This document shows, piece by piece, positions 26,033-34,452 of a stretch of 64,000 nucleotides of DNA. Source of the stretch: an uncultured Prevotella sp. (GTDB lineage Bacteria > Bacteroidota > Bacteroidia > Bacteroidales > Bacteroidaceae); assembly GCA_900554695.1 (NCBI GenBank), contig USHV01000005.1, positions 38,284 to 102,283 on the forward strand, given 5' to 3'. The position numbers and the translations under genes were made by a program. The notes under the pieces are model-generated. The model was not told the DNA's origin, ran no database searches, and saw only the letters and a list, made by a program, of their open reading frames with translations. How positions within the stretch are numbered: the stretch's first letter is position 1; each line of letters starts with the position of its first letter.

Positions 26033-27229
26033 TTACTTCTGGAGCAACGCCATGGTGTCTTTGGCAATCATGAGCTCCTCGTCGGTAGGTATGACACATA
26101 CCGTAATCTTTGAATCCGGAGCAGAGATGATGGCCTCTTCGCCACGTGTATTGTTGGCTTCCGAGTCGATCTTGATGCCGAGGAACTCGAGTCCCTTGCA
26201 TGAGTTCTCGCGGATATCTGTCTGGTTCTCGCCCACACCGGCAGTCCATACGATGATGTCAACGCCACCCATAGCAGCCGCGTATGCACCGATGTATTTC
26301 TTGATGCGGTAGGTGTACATTTCGAGTGCAAGGCGTGCACGCTTGTTGCCTTCGGCAGCTGCGGCCTCAACTTCGCGCATATCCGACGATACACCGCTTA
26401 TACCGAGCACACCGCTTTCCTTGTTCAGGTATTCGGCCATCTCCTGAGGCTGCAGTCCGAGCTTCTCCATGATGTATGTTACAGCCGACGGATCGATGTC
26501 GCCACTGCGGCTTCCCATCATCACACCTGCGAGAGGAGTGAGTCCCATTGACGTATCCACGCACTTACCGAACTTGACGGCAGTTACGCTGGCACCGTTG
26601 CCTATGTGGCAGGTGATGATGCGCTGTGTGTTGATGTCGCGTCCGAGGAAATCGCAAACGCGGTGAGATACATAGCGGTGGCTGGTTCCGTGGAATCCGT
26701 AACGGCGCACATGATACTTCTCATACAGCTCATAAGGCACTGCGTAAAGATATGCGTAATCAGGCATTGTGCTGTGGAACGCGTTGTCGAACACGCATAC
26801 CTGCGGCACGTTAGGCATAAGTTTATCTACCGCGCGTATGCCCTTGAGGTGGCCGGCGTTGTGTACCGGTGCCAGATCGCAGAGGCTTTCGATGCCCTGT
26901 TCCACGCTTTCGTCCACGATGACACTCTTCTCAAAGAGGTCACCACCCTGCACGATGCGGTGGCCTACAGCGTCGATTTCGTCAAGACTCTTTATCGCTC
27001 CTATCTCAGGATCGGTGAGCAGACAGAACACAAAGTTCACACCCTCCTTGTGGTCGGGCATGTCGTGCATTATCTTTTTCTTCTCGCCATTGGGGAGAGT
27101 AACCTTTACGAAAGCCTCATCGAGTCCGATGCGCTCCGCACCACCGGCAGCCATGACTGAGTGGTCGTCCATGTTGTAGAGTTTGTATTTGATGGACGAG
27201 CTGCCGCAATTAAGTACTAATATCTTCAT
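26033..27229 (-). CDS. ackA: Acetate kinase
   Basis: 398 residues, family length. It converts acetyl phosphate and ADP to acetate and ATP, the energy-yielding end of fermentation. Motifs are the N-terminal LVLNCGSSSIKY (phosphate binding), VFDNAFHSTMP, RRYGFHGTSHRYV with the catalytic His/Arg, HIGNGASV and GVMMGSRSGDIDPS. The preceding gene, pta, makes the acetyl phosphate. The 100-bp gap between them contains a hairpin. Confidence 0.97.
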   Translation of the reverse strand: MKILVLNCGSSSIKYKLYNMDDHSVMAAGGAERIGLDEAFVKVTLPNGEKKKIMHDMPDHKEGVNFVFCLLTDPEIGAIKSLDEIDAVGHRIVQGGDLFEKSVIVDESVEQGIESLCDLAPVHNAGHLKGIRAVDKLMPNVPQVCVFDNAFHSTMPDYAYLYAVPYELYEKYHVRRYGFHGTSHRYVSHRVCDFLGRDINTQRIITCHIGNGASVTAVKFGKCVDTSMGLTPLAGVMMGSRSGDIDPSAVTYIMEKLGLQPQEMAEYLNKESGVLGISGVSSDMREVEAAAAEGNKRARLALEMYTYRIKKYIGAYAAAMGGVDIIVWTAGVGENQTDIRENSCKGLEFLGIKIDSEANNTRGEEAIISAPDSKITVCVIPTDEELMIAKDTMALLQK

Positions 27230-27263
27230 TTTCGCTTTTATTGTCTTTTAAGAAATACGTTAT

Positions 27264-27319
27264 GCCGTCACGGGAACAGACCTTCCGCCTCACAGCGGCG
27301 ACCATGTTCCCGACACGGC
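27264..27319 (-). promoter_or_regulatory. Hairpin in the pta-ackA intergenic gap
   Basis: GCCGTCACGGGAACA (from 27264) pairs with TGTTCCCGACACGGC (ending 27319), an imperfect stem of about 13 bp with a long loop. It could act as a partial terminator or as an mRNA-processing or stabilising element between the two cistrons. This is inference from structure alone. Confidence 0.45.
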
Positions 27320-27329
27320 AGGTTGTTTT

Positions 27330-28337
27330 TTATTTTGCAGCCTGTGCCTGGCAAGCCGTGATGGCAACCATGTAATAGATGTCATCGATAGAACATCCGC
27401 GGCTGAGGTCGTTCACCGGACGTGCGATGCCCTGCAGAACCGGACCTATTGCCACTGCGTTGCCAAGACGCTGTACAAGTTTGTAAGAAATGTTTCCTAC
27501 TTCGAGGTTAGGCACGATGAGCACGTTGGCATGTCCTGCGATGGTGCTTCCCGGAGCTTTCTTCTCGCCTACACTCGGCACGAGAGCGGCATCGGCCTGC
27601 AACTCACCGTCGAGATGGAGTTCAGGATCGAGCTCGTGAGCCAGACGTGTGGCCTCAACCACCTTGTCAACAACCTCATGCTTTGCACTGCCCTTGGTAG
27701 AGAAGCTGAGCATTGCGACGCGGGGATCGGTTATACCGGCTATTGCCTTGGCTGTCTGAGCAGTACATACGGCAATCTGTGCGAGCTGTTCGGCTGTAGG
27801 AACCGGTGTTACGGCTACGTCGCCCATTACGAAGATGCCGTCCTCACCGTAGCGATGCTCGTGAGTGATGATGAGCATTGCACCGCTGACACAAGTAATA
27901 CCGGGCGCACACTTGATGATCTGCAGGGCCGGACGCAGTGTCTCGCCTGTGGTGCTGAGCGCTCCGCTCACCTGTCCGTCGGCTTCCTCGAGCTTTATGA
28001 TCATACATCCCAGATAGAGAGGATTCTTCACCAGCTCACGGGCCTGTTCTATTGTCATGCCCTTCTTCTTGCGCAGCTCGGCAAGTTTCTCGGCATACAT
28101 TTCACTTTTCGGATTGTTCTCAGGATCCACGATTGTGGCTTTTGATATGTGAGAGAGTCCCCATTCACCTGCCAGACGGTTGATTTCCTGCGGGTTACCA
28201 ATGAGGATGATGTCAGCTATGTCGTCAGCCAGAACACGGTCGGCGGCTTTAAGAGTACGCTCCTCCGTAGCTTCGGGGAGCACGATGCGCTGTTTGTTGC
28301 TTTTGGCCTGCGCAACGATTTTCTGTAATAAATCCAT
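27330..28337 (-). CDS. pta: Phosphate acetyltransferase
   Basis: 335 residues, the short form with only the catalytic PTA_PTB domain (E. coli Pta is about twice as long). It interconverts acetyl-CoA and acetyl phosphate. Features are IVLPEATEERTLKAA at the N-terminus, GCMIIKLEEADGQVSGA, the AMLSFSTKGSAKHE segment near the active site, and late NVLIVPNLEVGNISYKLVQRLG. It forms the acetate-producing pair with ackA immediately downstream. A -7-like CAAAATTA (minus-strand TAATTTTG) lies at 28377-28384 without a clear -33. Confidence 0.96.
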   Translation of the reverse strand: MDLLQKIVAQAKSNKQRIVLPEATEERTLKAADRVLADDIADIILIGNPQEINRLAGEWGLSHISKATIVDPENNPKSEMYAEKLAELRKKKGMTIEQARELVKNPLYLGCMIIKLEEADGQVSGALSTTGETLRPALQIIKCAPGITCVSGAMLIITHEHRYGEDGIFVMGDVAVTPVPTAEQLAQIAVCTAQTAKAIAGITDPRVAMLSFSTKGSAKHEVVDKVVEATRLAHELDPELHLDGELQADAALVPSVGEKKAPGSTIAGHANVLIVPNLEVGNISYKLVQRLGNAVAIGPVLQGIARPVNDLSRGCSIDDIYYMVAITACQAQAAK

Positions 28338-28928
28338 GATTATTTATATAATATGTATTTTGTAATTTCCAATTTGCAAAATTAAGAAAAATAATCCAAA
28401 CAGAGAGACGTTTTAACGCTGTTTTTTTCGCGTTAACACGAAGTGTGACATATTACACGATTTAAGCGCTGAGAAGCGTCAGAAATACCGTCGGAGAGTA
28501 CTGAAAACCACGATATTACAACATGGTTTCATACGTATCTGGCCTCTACTCCGACACTACTGTCCGACCACACATTTCAAACCGCAAAACCACCCACAAT
28601 GTTTCAATTCTCTACAACTGCGGCCTCACGCCACAGCAACACAAATAAAGAATGATCGCAAATGCAATATCAAAAACAATTACGCACCCAAAACTAAATA
28701 ATTACAACACTCATATTTTTTAGACAACATAAAAATCCCAATCATACAAGACGCCACATCAGACCAGGAAAGAGTCTTTCCCAAATCCAAAATATAATCG
28801 CAACATAGCGAAAGCGTATTTAAAGAAAAACGGGAACGAATAAAGAAATCAGCCGTCTATTATGTCCGGATTATCAAAAAGTTACATTAATATGTCATTT
28901 CCTCTCATTTTCAATTTCTTCATCTTCT
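28338..28928. other. Intergenic stretch, no feature recognised beyond a weak pta promoter
   Basis: About 590 bp of A+T-rich DNA between pta and a small membrane-protein gene. I looked for ORFs, RNA genes and repeats. I saw only short unrelated ORFs, no 22-bp units and no hairpin of note. Confidence 0.5.
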
Positions 28929-29153
28929 TCATAATTTATCCTTGTTTTGGTTGTTAATGATATAATTCTTAATATAACAATAAGCAAGGATGCCGGCGGA
29001 AAACACCAGCAAAGAAAGTAAGATGATAATAGTTATCGAATTACAAGCATAAGTAATTCCTATCACTAAAATGCCAACTATTATCATCGTACATAACAGA
29101 AGAGGGTCTTTATATAGCGGTTCATTTAAAGGTCCAAAAAAATTTTTTCTCAT
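28929..29153 (-). CDS. Small two-helix membrane protein, unknown
   Basis: 74 residues: a basic N-terminus (MRKNFFGPLNEPLYKD), two adjacent hydrophobic helices (about residues 17-36 and 40-60) and a polar, lysine-rich tail (NNQNKDKL). I do not recognise a family. The charge layout suggests both ends face the cytoplasm. It is in an A+T-rich gap between cdaA and pta, in the same direction as both, and separated from cdaA by about 230 bp that include a long hairpin. It may be real on the strength of its regular membrane topology, but a chance ORF cannot be excluded. Confidence 0.45.
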   Translation of the reverse strand: MRKNFFGPLNEPLYKDPLLLCTMIIVGILVIGITYACNSITIIILLSLLVFSAGILAYCYIKNYIINNQNKDKL

Positions 29154-29266
29154 ATGAATTAATAATTCATGAAGTTTTATCTATGATTAATTAAATAAAT
29201 CCCATAATCCACTGAGTCTTTAACAGAGGCATTACATTTGAATTCGCATCGTTATGCAATATACGG

Positions 29267-29302
29267 CAGACGGACGCGACCTCGTAAGGTTGTGTCCGTC
29301 TG
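29267..29302. terminator. Long hairpin downstream of cdaA
   Basis: CAGACGGACGCGACCT (29267-29282) and AGGTTGTGTCCGTCTG (29287-29302) pair over 16 positions, counting two G-T pairs, around a 4-nt loop. It lies about 80 bp after the cdaA stop codon. There is no strong T-run, so its use as a terminator is uncertain. Confidence 0.5.
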
Positions 29303-29380
29303 TTTCCATGTATTACATATCACTTTTCCTGCTTTACTCAAAGATGTTATAAACTTTCTCAATACATTATTTCAACAACG

Positions 29381-30157
29381 TCATGCGCTCATCTCACGAG
29401 TGAGCAGGCTTTCGAGTTCCTCTGCCGAAAGACGCAGCTTGAAGTCGCCCTTTATCGCCACTGAGATGCGGCCGGTCTCCTCAGACACCACCACGGCTAT
29501 GGCGTCGCTGCCCTGCGATATGCCGAGTGCGGCACGATGGCGCAGTCCCAGTTCTTTAGGAATGTCGTGACTGTGCGACACGGGCAATATACATCCTGCG
29601 GCGCGGATGCGTTTTTTCGAGATGATCATGGCTCCGTCGTGCAGCGGCGAGTTCTTGAAGAAGATGTTTTCGATGAGTCTCTGATTGATGTTTGCGTCTA
29701 TCAGGTCGCCTGTCTCCACTATATCGTCGAGCCGCACGGTGCGCTCTATCACGATGAGTGCGCCCACCTTGCCCCTCGCCATGTCGATGCACGCCATCAC
29801 AATGGGCATTATTGTCTCCTTGTCGGCCTCAGAATCCTTCGCTCCTCCGCCCGATGCGAAGAACCTGGTGATAATCTGGAAGCGGCGGTGCGTACCGAGC
29901 GTATAGAGGAACTTGCGTATCTCTTCCTGGAAAAGTACGATGAGACCGATGACACCGACGCTCACCAACTTGTCCATAATAGAACCGAGGAGCCGCATCT
30001 CGAGCACCTGGCTGACGAAAAGCCATACTATCACGAACACTATGATGCCGATGAACACATTCAGCGACCGGCTCTCCTTCATGAGGCGATAAACATAATA
30101 GAGCATCATCGCCACAAGAACAATATCCACTACATCCTTTATTCCGAATTCTATCAT
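29381..30157 (-). CDS. cdaA: Diadenylate cyclase, CdaA type
   Basis: 258 residues. Three N-terminal membrane helices (to about residue 75) are followed by a DisA_N/DAC catalytic domain with DGA at 174-176 and RHR at 206-208, the two signature motifs for making c-di-AMP from two ATP. It is a membrane enzyme with a cytoplasmic active site. In Firmicutes cdaA lies with cdaR and glmM. Here, as often in Bacteroidetes, it follows folP (45-bp gap) and no cdaR is present. c-di-AMP controls potassium and osmotic balance in other bacteria. No c-di-AMP riboswitch was recognised here. Confidence 0.93.
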   Translation of the reverse strand: MIEFGIKDVVDIVLVAMMLYYVYRLMKESRSLNVFIGIIVFVIVWLFVSQVLEMRLLGSIMDKLVSVGVIGLIVLFQEEIRKFLYTLGTHRRFQIITRFFASGGGAKDSEADKETIMPIVMACIDMARGKVGALIVIERTVRLDDIVETGDLIDANINQRLIENIFFKNSPLHDGAMIISKKRIRAAGCILPVSHSHDIPKELGLRHRAALGISQGSDAIAVVVSEETGRISVAIKGDFKLRLSAEELESLLTREMSA

Positions 30158-30202
30158 TGCCGTTGACTATTGCCGTTAAACAAAAACAAATAAAAAGAAG
30201 CA

Positions 30203-31048
30203 CTATATGGCGGAGCCGTCGGCGCCCTGTCTCATGCTGCCGACTATCCTCACAGCCTCCACACACTCCCTAACGTCGTGCACACGCAGTATGGACGCAC
30301 CCTTGAGAAGCGCGATGGTGTTGAGCACGGTGGTGCCGTTGAGCGCGCCCGAGGCGTCGGTCTGAAGCACACGCGATATCATGCTCTTGCGCGATATGCC
30401 CACAAGCAGCGGCAGACCGAGCTCGTGCAGACGCTCCATTCCGTCCATTATGCGGTAGTTCTGTTCGAGCGTCTTGCCGAAGCCGAAGCCCGGATCGAGT
30501 ATCACGTCCTTCATTCCCAGGTCGCGCAACTGCTGCACCTCTGCCGCGAAAGCCTTCATCATGCTGTACAGGTCGGGCTTCACCGACATGAGGATATAAG
30601 CCACACGTAGGCGCGCTACGGTCTCGAACATGCTCTCCTCCTCGTGTATCGGGGTGTTGACAATGCCCGTTATGCCACCTTCGGACACATCGTTTATGAT
30701 GTCGGCACCGAACTCCTCAACACACATACGGGCCACAGCCGGCCGGTAGGTATCCACAGAGAGTACGGCGTCGGGCTGCTCGCGGCGCACTATTGCGAGC
30801 GCATGGCGGAGACGTTCGGTCTCTTCCTGCTCGCTCACCTCGCCGGCACCGGGACGTGTGGAGAACGCCCCCACATCGATTATCGTGCCACCCTGCTCCA
30901 TTATCTCGTTGGCTCTGTCGGCTATCTCAGCCTCTGTCTGACGGCGGCTGCCGGCAAAGAACGAGTCGGGAGTGGCGTTGAGAATACCCATGACCTTGGG
31001 TTCTGACAGGTCGAGAAGCCTGCCACGGACGTTTATAGTGTAATTCAT
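30203..31048 (-). CDS. folP: Dihydropteroate synthase
   Basis: 281 residues from MNYTINVRG (31048). The ORF's upstream ATG at 31075 lies inside the -7 box of the promoter and cannot be the start. It joins p-aminobenzoate to 6-hydroxymethyl-7,8-dihydropterin pyrophosphate in folate synthesis and is the sulfonamide target. Motifs are VMGILNATPDSFF, GGTIIDVGAFSTRPGA (pterin site), LSVDTYRP, DIINDVSEGG, ILDPGFGFGKT and GISRKSMI. It is the first gene of the folP-cdaA operon. Confidence 0.96.
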   Translation of the reverse strand: MNYTINVRGRLLDLSEPKVMGILNATPDSFFAGSRRQTEAEIADRANEIMEQGGTIIDVGAFSTRPGAGEVSEQEETERLRHALAIVRREQPDAVLSVDTYRPAVARMCVEEFGADIINDVSEGGITGIVNTPIHEEESMFETVARLRVAYILMSVKPDLYSMMKAFAAEVQQLRDLGMKDVILDPGFGFGKTLEQNYRIMDGMERLHELGLPLLVGISRKSMISRVLQTDASGALNGTTVLNTIALLKGASILRVHDVRECVEAVRIVGSMRQGADGSAI

Positions 31049-31072
31049 ATCGTGCAAAGTTCCTATCTGATG

Positions 31073-31101
31073 CAAAGATAAGATAAAATTGTGATATACA
31101 A
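31073..31101 (-). promoter_or_regulatory. Promoter of folP-cdaA
   Basis: On the minus strand TTG (31099-31101), an 18-bp spacer and TATCTTTG (31073-31080). The start codon lies 25 bp downstream. The -7 box is again flanked by an AAGATA-type sequence (GCAAAGATAAGATAAA). Confidence 0.7.
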
Positions 31102-31160
31102 ATTAAATCGCAAAAAGATAGCAATAAATACATAAACTCTCCGCCGTATGGCCGGCCTCA

Positions 31161-33470
31161 TCAGTCGCCTACGACGAAGCTGCCCGACAAGACGATGTCC
31201 TCTGCCGAGCGGCCTATCATCACCGCGAACTCGCCCGGCTCGACAACACGCTGCATTGACGCGTTCCACAGAGCCAGTTCGTCGTAAGGAAGGTCGAAGC
31301 TGACGGTCTTCTGCTCACCCGCCTTCAGTTCTATCTTGTCAAAGCCTTTCAGCATTTTCTGCGGCGTTGTGACCGAGCTGACACGGTCGTTCACATAAAG
31401 CTGCACCACCTCCTTGCCGTCGCGGCGGCCTGTGTTGCGCACGTTGACGCTCACCCTAACAGTCTTTGCCGACGCGTTGTTGTCTATTTTGAGGTCGCTG
31501 TATTCGAAAGTCGTGTAGCTGAGTCCGTGTCCGAAGGCGAACAGCGGCGCGGGCGATGAGAACACATAGTCGCGTCCCGGCTTTTCGGGAGTGCCCGGTT
31601 CGCGGTTTATGCCGCGCGCACTTGGTTTATAATCGTATGTGACCGGCAGATGGCCCACCGAACGTGGACCGGAGCAGTTGAGTCGTCCCGACGGATTGAC
31701 CTCGCCGAGCAATATGCCGGCTATGGCGTTGCCGCCCTGCTCTCCGGGATACCACGCCTCGAGAATTGCCGGCACATGGTCTTTCTCCCAATCAATAGAC
31801 CACGGGCGTCCGTGCACCATGACAAGCACAACCGGCTTGCCCGTGGCGCAGACGGCCTGCAGAAGCTCGCGCTGTACGCCGGGCGGATCGAGGCTGGTGA
31901 GGTCGTAACCCTCGCCCGACACGAACGGATCGCGCGGCTCATTCTCGCCAAGTCCGACGCCCCATCCCAATCCTGAGAGTATGACGCTCGTCTCGCCGAG
32001 CACCACCACAGCCACGTCGCTCTTGCTTGCAGCCTCAACCGCCGCGGCAATGCCCGAACGGTCGCTGCCCGTGATGTCGCATCCCTTGGCATAGTTTATT
32101 TGCACACGGCTGCCGAGCCTGTCGCGCAGACCTTGCAATATGGTGACACCCGAACGGTTGTCGCGCGTATAAGTATAGTCGCCATACTGCACCTGGTCGG
32201 CGTTCGGCCCTATGACAGCCAGAGACTTCAGCTTAGAAGCGTCGAGAGGAAGCAGCGCACTGTCGTTCTTCAACAGCACGGCCGACTCCTGAGCCACCTC
32301 AAGAGCCAAAGCCACATGCTCCAGACGGTGTACCACCTCAGCCAACCGCCCGGGGTCGGGATAAGGTTTCTCGAACAGTCCCGCCATGAACTTGGCTCGC
32401 AATATGCGTCTGACGGCCGTGTCTATCTGCTCTTCCTTCACCTTGCCGGCCTTGACCAGCTCGAGCAGATGGGCGTAAGCGTCGGGGCGCGCAGCCTCAA
32501 AATCGACGCCCGCATTGAGTCCAATTACCGCCGCCTCAGAGGCATCGGCTGCCACATGATGGAAATTATAAAGATGGCTCAGTCCGCCGTAGTCGGTAAA
32601 CACATATCCTCTGAAGCCCCACTCTCCGCGCAGCACGTCGGTGAGCAGCCAGCGGTTGCAGTGGGCAGGTATGCCGTCCACCTCGTTATACGACGGCATC
32701 ACGGCACACACATTGGCCTCCTTCACCGCCCTCTCGAACGGATACAGATGGAGCGTGCGCATCTCGCGCTCTCCCAACGACGCCGGACCGAGGTTCACTC
32801 CGCCTGCCGGCACACTGTAGCCTGCGAAATGTTTTGCCGTACACATCAGCTTGCCGGGAGCTATGCCGTGGGCGCGTGTGTATTCAGCCTTGCCCTGCAT
32901 ACCCTCGACAAACGCCGTACCCATGCGTGCCACGAGGTAAGGATCCTCGCCGAAACATTCCTCCGTGCGTCCATAGCGCGGTTCGCGGGCAAGATCGAAC
33001 AGCGGCGACAGTGCCTGATCCACTCCCGAGGCCGACGCCTCAAGCGCAATGGCCGACGCCATACGTTCCACGAGCGCCGGGTTCCATGTGCTTCCCTGCG
33101 CTATGGCCTGTGGAAAAATGGTGGCGCCCATTGCCAGTTGTCCGTGCAGGCACTCACCTATCTGGATTGGCGGTATGCCCAGACGCGTATGCTCACGGGC
33201 ATAACGCTTGGTCTCCGCCGACATGCGTGCAATCTCCTGCACGCTGATGAAAGGACTCTCCACCACACCGGCACCATAAGGCAACTGTCGGTATTCGCCC
33301 ATACCGTTCATATTCATCTGCGCTATTTTCTCCTCAAGAGTCATACGGCTCAACAGGTCTTCCACGCGCTCGTCTATTCCGGCTTTCGGGTCTTTATAAA
33401 TCTGTGCGTTGGATGCTACGGCAAAGCATAGACATACAATCGTATGTGATGCGACTATTCTTAAATTCAT
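31161..33470 (-). CDS. Glycoside hydrolase family 3 beta-glucosidase-like enzyme
   Basis: 769 residues from MNLRIVASHTIV (33470; an ATG two codons earlier is also possible). A signal peptide ends near SNAQIYKD. The GH3 N-terminal barrel carries the substrate-binding CTAKHFAGY and the nucleophile aspartate D293 in YVFTDYGGL. The C-terminal GH3 domain and a fibronectin-III-like domain (FAFGHGLSYTTFEYSDL, then VRNTGRRDGKEVVQLYV) complete the BglX-like architecture. It probably cleaves beta-linked gluco- or xylo-oligosaccharides in the periplasm. It is monocistronic, with the promoter in an 88-bp repeat. Confidence 0.92.
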   Translation of the reverse strand: MNLRIVASHTIVCLCFAVASNAQIYKDPKAGIDERVEDLLSRMTLEEKIAQMNMNGMGEYRQLPYGAGVVESPFISVQEIARMSAETKRYAREHTRLGIPPIQIGECLHGQLAMGATIFPQAIAQGSTWNPALVERMASAIALEASASGVDQALSPLFDLAREPRYGRTEECFGEDPYLVARMGTAFVEGMQGKAEYTRAHGIAPGKLMCTAKHFAGYSVPAGGVNLGPASLGEREMRTLHLYPFERAVKEANVCAVMPSYNEVDGIPAHCNRWLLTDVLRGEWGFRGYVFTDYGGLSHLYNFHHVAADASEAAVIGLNAGVDFEAARPDAYAHLLELVKAGKVKEEQIDTAVRRILRAKFMAGLFEKPYPDPGRLAEVVHRLEHVALALEVAQESAVLLKNDSALLPLDASKLKSLAVIGPNADQVQYGDYTYTRDNRSGVTILQGLRDRLGSRVQINYAKGCDITGSDRSGIAAAVEAASKSDVAVVVLGETSVILSGLGWGVGLGENEPRDPFVSGEGYDLTSLDPPGVQRELLQAVCATGKPVVLVMVHGRPWSIDWEKDHVPAILEAWYPGEQGGNAIAGILLGEVNPSGRLNCSGPRSVGHLPVTYDYKPSARGINREPGTPEKPGRDYVFSSPAPLFAFGHGLSYTTFEYSDLKIDNNASAKTVRVSVNVRNTGRRDGKEVVQLYVNDRVSSVTTPQKMLKGFDKIELKAGEQKTVSFDLPYDELALWNASMQRVVEPGEFAVMIGRSAEDIVLSGSFVVGD

Positions 33471-33501
33471 ACTCAACTTGTTTTGTTAGGATAATGCAGT
33501 A

Positions 33502-33532
33502 CAAAGATAGTGAAAGGTGAGAGCAAAGACAA
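33502..33532 (-). promoter_or_regulatory. Promoter of the GH3 gene
   Basis: On the minus strand TTG (33530-33532), a 20-bp spacer and TATCTTTG (33502-33509). It is the copy of the 88-bp repeat nearest the gene and the only one of this locus with an exact TATCTTTG. Confidence 0.75.
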
Positions 33533-33690
33533 ATAAAAAAACATCGTTTTTTTGAACTTTGGCTTTGCCGAACCGCATCCTATCTTATCAAAAGATAGCG
33601 AAAGGTGAGTGCAATAGCAAATGGAAAAACGAAGTTTTTACGGATTTGATATTGCCGAACCGCATCCTATCTTATTCAGAGATAGTGAAA
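33502..33690 (-). repeat. 88-bp promoter-bearing tandem repeat, minus orientation
   Basis: About 2.2 copies reading leftward toward the GH3 gene. The GATAG word recurs at 33506, 33594 and 33681, a spacing of 88 and 87 bp. Read on the minus strand it has the same parts as the 3443-4001 array: CTCACCTTTCAC, CTATCTT-N5-AAGATAG and GGATGCGGTTCGGCA. Copies differ more from each other than at 3.4 kb. Confidence 0.85.
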
Positions 33691-33830
33691 GGCGAGAGCA
33701 ACTATGAACGTACCAACATCGCCTTTACATATTTTTCAACAATCAATTTCATCACCTCAAAACTCCCCAACCGCCATACCCACGTACCCATTTCCCTGCC
33801 CCGTTTATGCAAAAAATATGCAATGAAAAA

Positions 33831-34224
33831 TGCATAAATATAACACCTCAACTCAACGAGAGTGCCCTTGAAAGTCAGAAAAGTTTTTTCAGCTACAAAT
33901 ACGCGAGTTTTGAACACTTTGCGTAAAACCCTGTCAGTCAGAGAGATAGAGCAAACCGGCATAAGATACAGCCGATAGCGCTTTGCGAAAGAGCCTTTAT
34001 TGGCTTGCGATTAAGCCCATTTCAGGTGCTGAAATGAACCATATCGCACTCCGAAACAGGCGTTTTCGCATCACGATAAAGGCTTTATCGCAAAGCGAAG
34101 AAGAAAAAACGGACTCGCGATGTATATTTATTCATCTTTCATACAGGATTTTATCGCCTCGCGATTCCAAAATTGAAAAAATATTTGTAAAGATTTTTTA
34201 CTTCCGAAAATGTATATTTATGCA
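33831..34224 (+). repeat. Palindrome-bracketed 22-bp array, copy R4
   Basis: A 22-bp array occupies about 33972-34103, with units from 33994, 34016, 34038, 34060 and 34082. Examples are CCCATTTCAG-GTGC-TGAAATGA and ACCATATCGC-ACTC-CGAAACAG. Palindrome-like 14-mers of the TGYATAWWTATKCA type lie at 33831 (TGCATAAATATAAC), 34121 (TGTATATTTATTCA) and 34211 (TGTATATTTATGCA). A CGCGAGTTTTGAACACTTTGCG stretch is shared with R5. The rest of 33691-34452 is A+T-rich leader of the next gene. Confidence 0.75.
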
Positions 34225-34452
34225 AAACCAACCGGCTGCGGCGAAGTCACAAACAGCCCATTCCGGACATCACGGAATGGGGTTATAATATTACAATATT
34301 AATATTTTTTGATTATACATATAGTATTTTTGCTTATTTTTATTTAATTTTGCAATAGGAAAAATATTAAGCAACTTTAATTAAACATTATTGTGTACAA
34401 AAAGAACAAAGCGATTGTCAATATTTGTAAACATCAAAATCAAATATCACAG

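Noticed and set aside
30203..31075. Longer folP starting at 31075
   Set aside because: That ATG lies in the -7 box of the promoter; the conserved region begins at the ATG at 31048.
32100..33431. 443-codon plus-strand ORF opposite the GH3 gene
   Set aside because: The minus-strand GH3 protein has a complete domain set and catalytic residue. The opposite frame is rich in His, Arg and Val, as usual for antisense frames in this G+C range.
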